A DNA stretch of 64,000 bases. Origin: Verrucomicrobiia bacterium (lineage in GTDB: Bacteria; Verrucomicrobiota; Verrucomicrobiia; Verrucomicrobiales; DEV007). Positions 1 through 10,516 of this stretch are shown here, in pieces. Each line of letters begins with the position of its first letter. The stretch's first letter is position 1. The notes beneath the pieces are model-generated. The model was not told the DNA's origin, did no database searches, and saw nothing but the letters and a program-made list of their open reading frames with translations. Position numbers and translations under genes: made by a program. The DNA is taken from positions 62,001 to 126,000 of the forward strand of contig JAUICH010000009.1 of assembly GCA_030427505.1 (NCBI GenBank). The letters run 5' to 3'.

Positions 1-254
1 GAAGCGGCAAAGGTGGCCCTCAACCTCAGGGCGAGGAACTCAGGAACCGCTCGTCCGTCCCATGGCGGCGAACGCTCCACTGCCAAAACGTGCTAAGCCA
101 TTACCAATCCCCACGCTCTCGCGCACAGCAGCTTGATGTCCTAACAAAGACGATGCGCCTCTTCACTCTGCTACCGTGAACGCGCCCGGAGATCGCGTTC
201 CACCTTTCCTGGCTCGCGCGCTAACAATGTTAATTCCACGCCAGCTGCTTCGGC

Positions 255-1769
255 CTACTCCCACTCGATACTCGCCGGTGGCTTCGTGGAAATGTCGTAG
301 AGCACCCGGTTCACGCCCGGCACGCCGTTCAGGATGCGGTTCGAGGCTTCCGCCAGAAGTTCGTAGGGCAGGTGCACCCAGTTGGCCGTCATGGCGTCCG
401 TGCTAACCACTGCCCTCAGACTGATGGCATATTCGTAGGAACGTTCGTCCCCTTTCACACCCACGGTACGGACGGGAATGAGGGCCGCGTAGGCCTGCCA
501 GACATGATCGTACCAGTCGCGGCTTTTCAACAGGCCAATGAAAATGGCGTCCGCCTCGCGAATGATTTCCAGTTTGTCCGGAGTGATTTCGCCCGGACAA
601 CGCACCGCCAGACCAGGACCCGGGAAGGGATGCCGGCCCACCACGGCCTCGGGCAGGCCCAGCGCCCGGCCCAGGTCGCGCACTTCGTCTTTGAAAAGTT
701 CGTGCAGCGGTTCGATGACGCGCCCATCGGCCTTCATTTCCAGGATCCGGTCCACGCGGTTGTGGTGTGTCTTGATCCGTGATGCAATGGAACCGCTGGT
801 GGCGCTCTCGATCACGTCGGGATACAGCGTCCCTTGAGCGAGGAGATCCGGATCGCCGGCCACATCAAAGAAAACGTCAATGAACAGGTCGCCAATGCGG
901 CGGCGTTTCTCTTCCGGATCGGTGACGCCCTCCAGGCGGGCGAGGAATTTTTCGGAAACGTCCACGAGTTCGATCTCGATACCCACGGACTCGAACTGCT
1001 TCACCACTTCTTGGGCTTCATCTTTTCGCAACAGGCCGTGATCGACAAAAATGTAGCGGACCTTGACCCCGGCTTCGAAGAGCAACTTTGCCAGCACGGA
1101 AGAGTCCACACCACCGGAAACGCCACACACCACGGTGCGTTCGCCCACTTCTTCGCGGACGGATTCCAGGAGGTGATCCTTGAAAGACTCTATTTCGAAC
1201 TTCGGCGGGTCCTTGGCCAGGCTGAGGAAATTCTTCAAGACCAGCATCCCCTCTTCGCTGTGCGTGACCTCCGGGTGAAACTGGATGCCATAGAAGCCTT
1301 CGCACCATTGCAACGCCACGGGAATGCTGTCCAGGTTTTCGCCCAGCACCACCGCGCCCTCGGGGAGCTGGCTGACCGTGTCCGAGTGGCTCATCCAGAT
1401 CTGGGAACGTTCGCTGAGCCCTTGAAGGAGAGTGCCGCCGCTGAGCGGTATGAGCGTGGCGGGCCCATACTCGCGCGTGTGGCCGGGGCAGACGGCGCCA
1501 CCGAACTTGATGTTCAGCAACTGCATGCCGTAGCACACCCCCAGCACGGGCACGCCCATGGCTTTCAGGTACTCGAAATCGATATCCGGCGCGTCTTTCT
1601 CCGAAGTACTGCGCGGTCCGCCCGACAGAATGACGGCGGCGGGGCTTCCAGTTTGGTCCAACTCTCCCGGCTGGTAGAGGCGGGAGTAGTAGCCCAACTC
1701 CCGGACCCGGCGAACGATCAGTTGCGAGTACTGCGACCCAAAATCAATGACAGCGATGGTGCGATCCAT
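255..1769 (-). CDS. guaA: GMP synthase (glutamine-hydrolysing)
   Basis: This protein converts XMP to GMP with glutamine as amide donor in the cytoplasm, the last step of guanine nucleotide synthesis. The 504 residues match the usual length. The class I amidotransferase domain comes first, with nucleophile Cys79 in GVCYGMQLL and the His165/Glu167 pair in GIQFHPEV. The PP-loop ATP pyrophosphatase motif VSGGVDSS follows at about residues 217-224, and the typical C-terminal end ISTKPPASIEWE closes it. The start at MDRTIAVIDFGSQ places the amidotransferase domain at the normal distance. It lies 49 bases downstream of guaB on the same strand, so the two probably form a guaBA operon. Nothing is missing or truncated. 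Confidence 0.97.
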   Translation of the reverse strand: MDRTIAVIDFGSQYSQLIVRRVRELGYYSRLYQPGELDQTGSPAAVILSGGPRSTSEKDAPDIDFEYLKAMGVPVLGVCYGMQLLNIKFGGAVCPGHTREYGPATLIPLSGGTLLQGLSERSQIWMSHSDTVSQLPEGAVVLGENLDSIPVALQWCEGFYGIQFHPEVTHSEEGMLVLKNFLSLAKDPPKFEIESFKDHLLESVREEVGERTVVCGVSGGVDSSVLAKLLFEAGVKVRYIFVDHGLLRKDEAQEVVKQFESVGIEIELVDVSEKFLARLEGVTDPEEKRRRIGDLFIDVFFDVAGDPDLLAQGTLYPDVIESATSGSIASRIKTHHNRVDRILEMKADGRVIEPLHELFKDEVRDLGRALGLPEAVVGRHPFPGPGLAVRCPGEITPDKLEIIREADAIFIGLLKSRDWYDHVWQAYAALIPVRTVGVKGDERSYEYAISLRAVVSTDAMTANWVHLPYELLAEASNRILNGVPGVNRVLYDISTKPPASIEWE

Positions 1770-1818
1770 TTCAAAAATCCCTGCGCTCTAGCGTTTCTAC
1801 CCAAATACCTGACCTCTC

Positions 1819-3285
<1,467 letters not shown>

Positions 3286-3335
3286 TTAGGAAAAAGCGGG
3301 GGGGCGTCAACTGACATTTTCGGCGGCTGGCCACA

Positions 3336-3378
3336 AAACCGCCAGCCACCCGAAGCACGCCGGACAGGCTGGCGGTTT
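3336..3378. repeat. Inverted repeat upstream of guaB
   Basis: AAACCGCCAGCC at 3336-3347 is the exact reverse complement of GGCTGGCGGTTT at 3367-3378, giving a 12-bp stem with a 19-base loop. It lies 60 bases before the guaB start, between guaB and the stop of the next gene. It could be part of a read-through barrier or a structured guaB leader. I see no homology to a known purine riboswitch. Confidence 0.6.
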
Positions 3379-3445
3379 CGGGAAATGTCTTCCCCACCCC
3401 GGAAAAAGCTCCGGGGGATTCGACGCCGTTCGGCTCCGGCGGCAA

Positions 3446-3467
3446 AGGCCGGCCAAAAAACCGGCCT
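3446..3467 (-). terminator. Probable terminator after the PEPCK-like gene
   Basis: AGGCCGG at 3446-3452 and CCGGCCT at 3461-3467 form a perfect 7-bp stem around an eight-base loop containing six consecutive A (on the plus strand). It begins five bases beyond the stop of the minus-strand gene ending at 3472. The run of T after the stem is only three bases, so termination efficiency is uncertain. Confidence 0.6.
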
Positions 3468-3471
3468 CCCG

Positions 3472-6400
3472 TCAGTCCAGGGGCTGATACAGCATGGGGT
3501 CGGCCCCGATGGTGCCAGTGATGCTGTCCAAGTATTGCTGTGGATCGTCAATCAGGGCCTGGAGCTTGGCCTTCGTGGTTTCGAGACGCTCCGCCACATG
3601 GAGGCGTTCCGCCTCGGTGCCGTAGTGCTGACGCGCCAGGAAATCCTCCAGGGAAGAGATGTGCCGGGAAAGGGTGTCTTTCTTGATCTCCAGCTTGGTC
3701 TTGAGCCGTTCCGCGTACCAGTCGCTGCTCATCACCGCCTCGCGGTCGAAGAGCGCGCGGATCTCCGGATGGCTCTCGTCTTTCCCTTCGTAGGCGCCTT
3801 CCGCCATGATGTGGAGCAGGGCACGCAGGGGTGGGATGGCCAAGTCCAGGGAGCCGTCCTCGAAATACAGGCGGGCCACCTTTTGCTGGGTTTCGACGAT
3901 GTTTTTCACTCCATCGACGAAGTCGTCCAGGTTCTGCTTCTCGGGCCGGAGCATCTCCTCTTCGAAGACCTGGCCCGGATCGTTAAACACCCGGCCAAAG
4001 AAGAGGTTCACGAAGCTTTCCGTGATGCGGTAGCCGAGGCGGCTGGCTTTGACGACCTTCCCCCCGTGTTCGAAGTCTTCCACCTTTTCCAGGTGCCCCC
4101 GCTCGATCAGGTAGGCGGGTTCCCGTTCGTTGATGAACATGCGCGACCAGACTTCCGGCACCACCAGGCTGATGTCGTGATCCACCCGGAACTTCGGGCC
4201 GATGTAGCCCGCCGCCGTGGAGAAACCGTGATAACCCGCCACGATGTAGGACAGCAGCGCGTTGTTCACGTCAGAAATCGGGAGCAGGGCGTTAAAGGGC
4301 CCCTTCGTCAGCGCGCCTTCCGAACCCGCCCCCGTGGTGGAGGGCGAACGGCCGGTCAGGCTGGCGATGAAGTCCATGAACAACTCCGGGAGTTCCTGGA
4401 AATGCACCGGGCTGTAGACCGCCAGCGGGCGAATGCCGGCGGCGTGGTCCGGCGGATTGTTCCTCCGGCCCGGCAGCACGGAATTCACCGGGCTGGCCAG
4501 CGCTTCACCGAGGGGCACGCGCCGGTAGAGGCGGGCGCCAATGTCTCCCAGGTACTCGCCCATGGGATCTTCCAGATCCGGCCGGGTCTGGAGGTAGCGC
4601 GGGTTCTTGGTGCGTGCTCCGTCCACGATGCGCGGGTGCGCCGAGGAGACGAAGTAGTCCGGCGAATCCGCCTTGGCGAACTGGCGGATCATCTTCTGGA
4701 GCGGCTTGGTGAACTGCTCGAAGCGGATGGCGTCCGCCACCAGTTCCTTGGCCTCGTCCCGGGTCATGGGCTCGTAGTTGGAGAAGAAATTGCCCGGTTT
4801 GGAAAAGTCGTCCTCGGTCTTCTTGTCGTAGCCGCGATTCACGGCGTCGTCCGGCCGCTGGAAAAGGCGGTATTCGCAGTTGCTGACGAATTTGTAGGCG
4901 GGTTGACTGACATCGGGATGCAGCCACTTCACCGCCGCGTGCGGCACGGTAATGGAGGCGGAGATATCGTCTTCCCGCTGAAGCTTCACCGCGGGTTGGA
5001 AATCCTTCCGCACCCCGAACAGACGCCAGGAACCATCCGCCTCGTAGCCCACCCGGAGGTAACGGGTAATCACCAGGGCGTTCCGGTACTTCAGTTCGAA
5101 ACCGGGCATGCCGTTGATGGAGTCCACCCGGAAACGGCCGCTCCAGTTGTCACCCCAGTCCGGCTTGTAGAAGCGCTTCAAGATGAAGATGAAGTCCCGC
5201 ACCGTGTACGGAATGCTGGCAATCCATTCGTTGTATTCGTCCGTGTACTCCGGGCTCTGGGAGAACAGGCGGATCACGGAACCAAAGGAACGCTGAGGGC
5301 TCAACAGCGGCCGGCTGGGACGGCCGGGTTCTTTCGGGTTTTTGAAACGGTTTTGAAAGTGTTCGGCTTTCTCCAGAACTTGCACGGCCAGATCCATGTC
5401 CCGCTCGAAGTCCGGCATGATGACCGGGCCGGTGATCATGGCATCGGACAGCGCTTTGGAGATTTCCGACTTTCCGCCACCGGACACCGTGCAGGGTTTG
5501 TGGCAGAAGGTGCCTTCCGCGTTGGTGCCCACCAGACGCCAGCGTTGGCCGGCGGTGGGTTTGGACATCATGACCTTGTAGCCCGAGGGCATGACGTAGG
5601 TCTTGCTGGGCGAAAGGTGGATCTTCTGGGGCTGCCCGTCTTTCTCCCAAGTGATGAACTGGGTGTGCAGGTCGATCTGCGCATCCTCCGGCAGGTAGAC
5701 AATTTCCGGATAGGTCTTGTCCACCCCGTAGCCCTCCGGCTTGATATTCATGATCGAGCCGTAGTTTTCGCACACCTCCGCGAAGGTGTGGTCTACTGGA
5801 GAATTGTACTCGCTCAGGGCGAAGTCCTCCCCCAGGTCGAAGCTGGGGAACACCAGCGCCCCCCCGGCGTGTTCTTCCTCCGCCAGTCCATAGAGGTTGG
5901 CCGCGTAGCTGATCTGGGTTTTGACCTCTTTCTTGCAGTAGCCGAAGTAGTTATCCGCGATGAGCGTCACCACCACGCCGCGCTTGTCCCGGCAGGTCAG
6001 TTTGAAGGCGCTGCCGCCGTTGTAGAGTTCGTCCTCATTTTCCCAGCACATGCCGTCGCGCTTCTGGCGCTCCGTGGCTTCGGAGACATGCGGCAGGCCG
6101 AGATCCTTTTTCTTCAGGGTAATGAGGTGGGGCGCCAGGATGACGCAGCCGGTATGGCCGCTCCAGTGCTCCACGTCCAGCCGCGCGTCGTTCTGCGGCA
6201 GGAAGGGATCGCCCGCGTTGCCGAAGATGGACTCCACGAAGTCCAGGTTGCTCACCAGGCCACCGGGGGCAAAGAAGCGCGTTTCCATGCTCTTCTTGAC
6301 CGTGAACCCCTGAACTTCCGGACAAATGGTGGGGCGCAGCAGCAGCGAAACGAAAGCTTTGGCGGGCTCGGGTTCCCCGGACGTAAAGGGCAGCACCATG

Positions 6401-6966
6401 AACTCATCCGGCGGGTTCAGCGCCGCGATCAGCATCCGGGCAAAGGTCTTCTTCGGCACGGCGAGCTTGTCCGCCGGAACGGGCAGGCCGCCCTCCGTCA
6501 CGTGGAAGACTCCCTGCGTGGTGCGCCGGTCCTTGGCCGGGTTGTGACAGACGCCCTGGTGCACCCGGTAAGACGAGACGATGGGCGACTCGAACTTGTC
6601 GGAGTGGGCCGGCAGGGAAAGCAGCCGCGCCAGTCCGTGACGCTCCAGTACCAGAGCCTTCGGCGGCAGCCAGGGATCGGTGCGGGAAGCGCCTTCCTCC
6701 GTGTCCGCCAGGTAGCCCACCAGAAAGTCGTGAATGTACTGGTCCGCCGGACACAGATAGTCCGAAAGGAGACGCATCCGCTCCTGGAAGTTGGCGATCA
6801 TGGAGCGCCCGATCTCCAGAAAGGGGTAATCGGACTCCTTTCCCACCACGGAGAAACCGCGGGTGGCAAGCTTGAGATTCACATACTCCCGGAAGCGCTG
6901 CTCTTCGGCGGCGTCGCGACGGGAGTTATTCGTAAAGCCAATGGTATCCTTTAGCGTTTCAACCAT
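3472..6966 (-). CDS. Candidate PPi-type phosphoenolpyruvate carboxykinase
   Basis: This is a 1164-residue cytoplasmic protein with no signal peptide or membrane segment. Its size is far above ATP- or GTP-type PEPCKs (about 530-620 residues) but matches the PPi-dependent PEPCKs described from Entamoeba and Propionibacterium, which interconvert oxaloacetate plus PPi with PEP, CO2 and phosphate. A phosphate-binding loop, VSGGGKSEISK, sits at about residues 494-504, preceded by GTFCHKPC. A lysine-rich segment, IADNYFGYCKKEVKT, at about residues 337-350 could carry active-site lysines. The family assignment comes from memory of size and P-loop context, not from an alignment, so treat it as strong inference. 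It is followed by a hairpin and lies 81 bases downstream of the chorismatase, possibly co-transcribed. Confidence 0.65.
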   Translation of the reverse strand: MVETLKDTIGFTNNSRRDAAEEQRFREYVNLKLATRGFSVVGKESDYPFLEIGRSMIANFQERMRLLSDYLCPADQYIHDFLVGYLADTEEGASRTDPWLPPKALVLERHGLARLLSLPAHSDKFESPIVSSYRVHQGVCHNPAKDRRTTQGVFHVTEGGLPVPADKLAVPKKTFARMLIAALNPPDEFMVLPFTSGEPEPAKAFVSLLLRPTICPEVQGFTVKKSMETRFFAPGGLVSNLDFVESIFGNAGDPFLPQNDARLDVEHWSGHTGCVILAPHLITLKKKDLGLPHVSEATERQKRDGMCWENEDELYNGGSAFKLTCRDKRGVVVTLIADNYFGYCKKEVKTQISYAANLYGLAEEEHAGGALVFPSFDLGEDFALSEYNSPVDHTFAEVCENYGSIMNIKPEGYGVDKTYPEIVYLPEDAQIDLHTQFITWEKDGQPQKIHLSPSKTYVMPSGYKVMMSKPTAGQRWRLVGTNAEGTFCHKPCTVSGGGKSEISKALSDAMITGPVIMPDFERDMDLAVQVLEKAEHFQNRFKNPKEPGRPSRPLLSPQRSFGSVIRLFSQSPEYTDEYNEWIASIPYTVRDFIFILKRFYKPDWGDNWSGRFRVDSINGMPGFELKYRNALVITRYLRVGYEADGSWRLFGVRKDFQPAVKLQREDDISASITVPHAAVKWLHPDVSQPAYKFVSNCEYRLFQRPDDAVNRGYDKKTEDDFSKPGNFFSNYEPMTRDEAKELVADAIRFEQFTKPLQKMIRQFAKADSPDYFVSSAHPRIVDGARTKNPRYLQTRPDLEDPMGEYLGDIGARLYRRVPLGEALASPVNSVLPGRRNNPPDHAAGIRPLAVYSPVHFQELPELFMDFIASLTGRSPSTTGAGSEGALTKGPFNALLPISDVNNALLSYIVAGYHGFSTAAGYIGPKFRVDHDISLVVPEVWSRMFINEREPAYLIERGHLEKVEDFEHGGKVVKASRLGYRITESFVNLFFGRVFNDPGQVFEEEMLRPEKQNLDDFVDGVKNIVETQQKVARLYFEDGSLDLAIPPLRALLHIMAEGAYEGKDESHPEIRALFDREAVMSSDWYAERLKTKLEIKKDTLSRHISSLEDFLARQHYGTEAERLHVAERLETTKAKLQALIDDPQQYLDSITGTIGADPMLYQPLD

Positions 6967-7047
6967 GTAAAAGTCCTGTCGGGTCTGAGTTTTGGAGAGG
7001 GAGAGAACTCCCCTGCGAATGAATTGACTCGCAGAGCCTCAGGCACT

Positions 7048-7986
7048 TCAAGCAAAGAAAATGCCTTCTATCTCCAATTTCAGAGGAGCCCGGCAAATAT
7101 CCGCCTCCAGAAAGAGGGCGCTTTCCGTGGCTTCTTTCCCGACTGTCTTATCGAACAGAGAATAGACTTGGTCGAATTCCTCGCGATCCCGGACGTAGAC
7201 GCGATACTGAGGCGGGCTGAACCAGCTACCGGAGAGCCCGTCTTGAAAGCCCATACGGTCCAATACGCACTCAATATTCTCGAAGGTGAGCTTGTATTGG
7301 TCCTTCAGTTCGCCGATCCCAATGGTCTCGCTGCCGCGAATGCTGGAGGTTCCGGACAGATAACCCGTCCGCCGGTTCTCCCGGGAAACCACCGTACCCC
7401 GCGCAAAACTGGGCGAACGGGGCCCGAAATCCGCCGGATACCGGTAGGCCGGCGTCTGCTGCGGATTTTCCACGTAGGAAACCGGATCCCGGCCCGCCAG
7501 GAAAACCACCGCCAGGCAATCTTCGTCAATCCCCACGGCGGAAGCGGCGGGGAAATGATTTTCCATGGTATCCTCCCCAAAGGAGTCCCGGAACGCCTTC
7601 CAGCGGCCCACGTTGAATGAGCGGTAATTTTCGAGCCCGCCGACCTCCTGGTTGATGTGGGGCACAAAATTCCAGGCCCGGTAGAGAGTGCGCTCCTCCA
7701 GGAGAGAAAGCAGATCGCGGTAAATTTCGAAAGCGGCCTCTTCGGCCTGGCCGTGGCAGGGCACCATGACGACTCCCGCCGTGAGGGTATCGGACTCCAA
7801 AACCTTGAAACCCACTTTCCCGGCACTTTTCGGCTCCGCCGTGCTTTCCAGCAAAACCTCTTCACGCTCTCCTGAGAGCACCGGCACCGCCAGATCAAAC
7901 CGAATTCCGGAACCATCCGCCTGACACCGGCTTTCCGCCGCGCCAAAACTTAGCCGGATGGCTTGTGTCTGAACCGCGATGCTCAT
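7048..7986 (-). CDS. Chorismatase (FkbO/Hyg5/XanB2 family)
   Basis: Members of this family split chorismate into pyruvate plus 3-hydroxybenzoate, 4-hydroxybenzoate or a dihydroxycyclohexadiene acid. The 312 residues contain the family signatures in order: YRAWNFVPHINQ, the block LENYRSFNVGRWKAF, FPAASAVG, then YRYPADFGPRSPSFARG and GYLSGTSSIRGSETIGIG, ending with a glutamine-rich helix (LKDQYKLTFENIE). The product cannot be decided by eye between 3-HBA, 4-HBA and the FkbO type. XanB2 makes hydroxybenzoate for xanthomonadin pigments, and the MMPL exporter, halogenase-like and FabZ-like genes next door support that role. It is divergent from the MMPL gene and has a TTGACA promoter placed so that transcription could start at the ATG. 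Confidence 0.85.
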   Translation of the reverse strand: MSIAVQTQAIRLSFGAAESRCQADGSGIRFDLAVPVLSGEREEVLLESTAEPKSAGKVGFKVLESDTLTAGVVMVPCHGQAEEAAFEIYRDLLSLLEERTLYRAWNFVPHINQEVGGLENYRSFNVGRWKAFRDSFGEDTMENHFPAASAVGIDEDCLAVVFLAGRDPVSYVENPQQTPAYRYPADFGPRSPSFARGTVVSRENRRTGYLSGTSSIRGSETIGIGELKDQYKLTFENIECVLDRMGFQDGLSGSWFSPPQYRVYVRDREEFDQVYSLFDKTVGKEATESALFLEADICRAPLKLEIEGIFFA

Positions 7987-7992
7987 TCGTGT

Positions 7993-8022
7993 TATTTAGC
8001 TCTGCCTAAGGATTTGTGTCAA
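7993..8022 (-). promoter_or_regulatory. Sigma70-like promoter for the chorismatase
   Basis: On the minus strand a perfect TTGACA (8017-8022) is followed after 18 bases by TAAATA (7993-7998). The expected start site about seven bases on coincides with the ATG at 7986, which would make a leaderless transcript. The -35 is strong and the -10 only moderate. Confidence 0.5.
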
Positions 8023-8034
8023 TTTCGGGTTCCG

Positions 8035-8063
8035 TTGACTTACCGGGTATCCACCTTGATTAT
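8035..8063 (+). promoter_or_regulatory. Sigma70-like promoter for the MMPL exporter
   Basis: TTGACT (8035-8040), a 17-base spacer and GATTAT (8058-8063) precede the ATG at 8078. The predicted start lies about seven bases before the ATG, leaving almost no leader and no room for a Shine-Dalgarno site. Together with the opposite promoter it occupies the 91-base divergent gap. Confidence 0.5.
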
Positions 8064-8077
8064 ACGACGCGTTCCGG

Positions 8078-10516
8078 ATGTCAAAAATTCGAATCTTTCT
8101 CTTGCTGGCGAGCCTCCTTGCCGCCGCATTCTACAGTTTTTCCAACGTTACCTTCAACGTAGATATCCTAGCATTGTTGCCTGGAGATTTATACGAAGTC
8201 GAGGGCGTTCGTAAGCTTTATAAGCATTTCAGCCGGGAAACGGAACTGATTGTGACGTTAAAAGGCGAGGACGCTGACCGTTGCCGTGAGGCCGCCGGGA
8301 AGATCGCGTCGCACTTGGGAGAGAGAACGGACTTGGCGCGGGATGTCATTTGGCAGCTTCCATTGGACGGCGAGCCCGCGGACGCCGCAGACGTCCTGGC
8401 TTGGCTCTGGCTCAACGGCAGTCCGCAGGAAGTACGCCAGTTGGAGGCTAGATTGTCTCCCGAAAACTCGGCGAAAACCATCGACGAAACCCTCGAAGCC
8501 CTCAGCGAAGGCCTTTTTGACGAAAGCACCATGATCCGGTCTTACGATCCGCTCGGCCTGACGGATGTGCCGGGAGGGCTGAAAAGTCTCGAAACGCCTT
8601 CCTCCACCGGGCAGCAGGACCCCTTTGCCTCGCCGGATGGCGCCTTCCGCATGCTCTACGTGGAGGCCGCGCCGGAGGGTTTCGCCAACTACAAGGAAAT
8701 GGTCCCCTGGCTGGCCGGCGTGCGCCAAGTCATCGCCGGCGCGCTGGCGGACTACGAAGCGGAACATCCCGGCGCCGCTCCCGTAACGGTTCAGTACACG
8801 GGGGAACCGGCTTTTGTGGCGGAGATTTCCACCGGCATGGAACGGGACATGAAAGGGTCCATCACCGCCACGGCCATCCTGATCGGCCTGCTGTTCTGGC
8901 TCATGCACCGCCAGCTTCGGCCCCTGCTCTGGCTGGCCATCATGGTATCCCTTATCTTCATCCTGACCCTCACCGCCGGGGGCCTGATCTTTGGCGAGTT
9001 GAGCGTCATGAGCGTGGGCTTTGCCGCCATCCTCATCGGGTTGGCGGTGGACTACGGCGTGGTGATCTACCAGGAAGGCGTCCTCAGCCGGGGCGACACG
9101 CGCGCCCTGCGCCGCCAGATCGGGCCCAGTATCCTCTGGGCGGCCATCACCACGGCAGTAGTCTTTTTCTCCCTGAACTTCAGCAGTCTCCCCGGTGTTT
9201 CGGAACTGGGCAACCTGGTCGCCATCGGCATCCTCTTCGGGGGGATTGTCATGCTGGGCCTGTTCACGCCCGTCGCGACGCGCTTTCTACCGGCGAATGA
9301 AAAGCAGACTCCCTCCCCCGCCGCCGAGAAGCGGACCAACGCCCGCCTCCTGGGCCTGGGCACGGCATTGCCGCTCCTGCTGGTGGGCGGTCTGGTATGG
9401 ATCAAAGGCGCTCCCCACCTGAACCGGGAGTTCGAACCCATGCAACTGCGGGACAGCGCCAGCATGGCGGCTCTGGAGGAACTGAACGAACAGATGGGAC
9501 GCGATGATCGCTCCTCCTGCCAGGTGGTCGCCACCACCCATGATCTGAAAAATCTGCCGGACCTCGTAAACGGCGCGAAAGAGAAGCTGGAGGCCGCGCA
9601 GGCCAGAGGAGAGGTCAGCAAGCTGTTCCTGGCGCCCCAACTGGTGCCCTCCCCCGTTCACCAGCACGCCAACGCGGCGGCTCTCGCCACCCTGGCGGAG
9701 GAATGGCCGCGCCTCCGGCAGGAGATCCTGGACGCGGGCTTTACGGAAGACGCTCTGCTGGTGGGCCAGGCCATCACTTCCGCTTGGAAGAGTCTGGCCG
9801 CCCGGATCGATGCCGCGGAAGCGCCCCAGGCCATCATTCCGGAATCCGGCTGGGGCCGCTGGATGATCGAGAGATTCTACTCTGGCGCGGAGGGCGAATA
9901 CGCCGCCATGGGAATCGTCACGCTCGCGGACGATGGCATGCCTTCGGATTTCAAGGAGTTGCTGGCGGCCAGCCCGGAAAAAGGCGAAGTGTACCTGGCT
10001 GGCTGGGAAGCCCTCACCCCCGCCATCGAACCACTGGTGGAAGGGGACTTTGTCAGGGTGTTCCTCCCCATGGGACTGGTCCTGATGCTGGTCCTGGGCC
10101 TGGTTTATCGGGACTGGCGGGATCTCTCGCTCACGCTTTTCTCCCTGGTCTTCTCGACCCTGGTCATCCTCGGCATCACGCTGCTTTTCGACATTGAATG
10201 GAATTTCTTCAACCTGTTCAGCATTCCCATCATGTTCGGCACTGGGCTGGACTACAGCATCCACATGATCTTCGCGCTCCGGCGGGAAAAAGGCGACCTG
10301 CCCACCATCCGGCGGGGCATTACCCGGGCGCTCTTGTTTTGTGGAGGCTCCACCTGCATCGGGTTTGCCTCTCTGTCCTTCGCGGCCAGTCAGGGCCTCT
10401 CCAGCCTGGGCCAGCTGTGCGGCATCGGCATCCTGGTGAACATGCTCTGCGCGGTGATCTTCCTGCCACACTGGTGGCGGTTTACCCGCGGGATGAGCGG
10501 GTCCCAGACTACCTGA
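8078..10516 (+). CDS. MMPL/RND-family exporter
   Basis: This 812-residue inner-membrane protein has the duplicated RND layout: one N-terminal helix (residues about 5-22), a large periplasmic loop, a six-helix bundle, then a second copy of loop plus bundle. The first bundle (around residues 260-410) includes LAVDYGVVIY and the second (about 665-805) includes FGTGLDYSIHMIF, the usual charged TM4 motifs for proton coupling. MMPL proteins of this type are standard parts of aryl-polyene, flexirubin and xanthomonadin loci, where they are thought to move the lipid pigment across the envelope. It converges on the halogenase-like gene with an 8-base overlap. The substrate is inferred from the neighbourhood only. 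Confidence 0.88.
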   Translation: MSKIRIFLLLASLLAAAFYSFSNVTFNVDILALLPGDLYEVEGVRKLYKHFSRETELIVTLKGEDADRCREAAGKIASHLGERTDLARDVIWQLPLDGEPADAADVLAWLWLNGSPQEVRQLEARLSPENSAKTIDETLEALSEGLFDESTMIRSYDPLGLTDVPGGLKSLETPSSTGQQDPFASPDGAFRMLYVEAAPEGFANYKEMVPWLAGVRQVIAGALADYEAEHPGAAPVTVQYTGEPAFVAEISTGMERDMKGSITATAILIGLLFWLMHRQLRPLLWLAIMVSLIFILTLTAGGLIFGELSVMSVGFAAILIGLAVDYGVVIYQEGVLSRGDTRALRRQIGPSILWAAITTAVVFFSLNFSSLPGVSELGNLVAIGILFGGIVMLGLFTPVATRFLPANEKQTPSPAAEKRTNARLLGLGTALPLLLVGGLVWIKGAPHLNREFEPMQLRDSASMAALEELNEQMGRDDRSSCQVVATTHDLKNLPDLVNGAKEKLEAAQARGEVSKLFLAPQLVPSPVHQHANAAALATLAEEWPRLRQEILDAGFTEDALLVGQAITSAWKSLAARIDAAEAPQAIIPESGWGRWMIERFYSGAEGEYAAMGIVTLADDGMPSDFKELLAASPEKGEVYLAGWEALTPAIEPLVEGDFVRVFLPMGLVLMLVLGLVYRDWRDLSLTLFSLVFSTLVILGITLLFDIEWNFFNLFSIPIMFGTGLDYSIHMIFALRREKGDLPTIRRGITRALLFCGGSTCIGFASLSFAASQGLSSLGQLCGIGILVNMLCAVIFLPHWWRFTRGMSGSQTT

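Noticed and set aside
1-254. Searched the left edge for a gene or RNA downstream of guaA.
   Set aside because: Only short frames and no hairpin with a T run; nothing could be supported.
3385-6954. A 1189-codon open frame on the plus strand opposite the PEPCK-like gene, longer than that gene.
   Set aside because: Its translation is rich in His, Arg, Val and Gly in the manner of antisense frames of GC-rich genes, has no family motifs, and lies wholly over a gene with a clear P-loop and conserved length.
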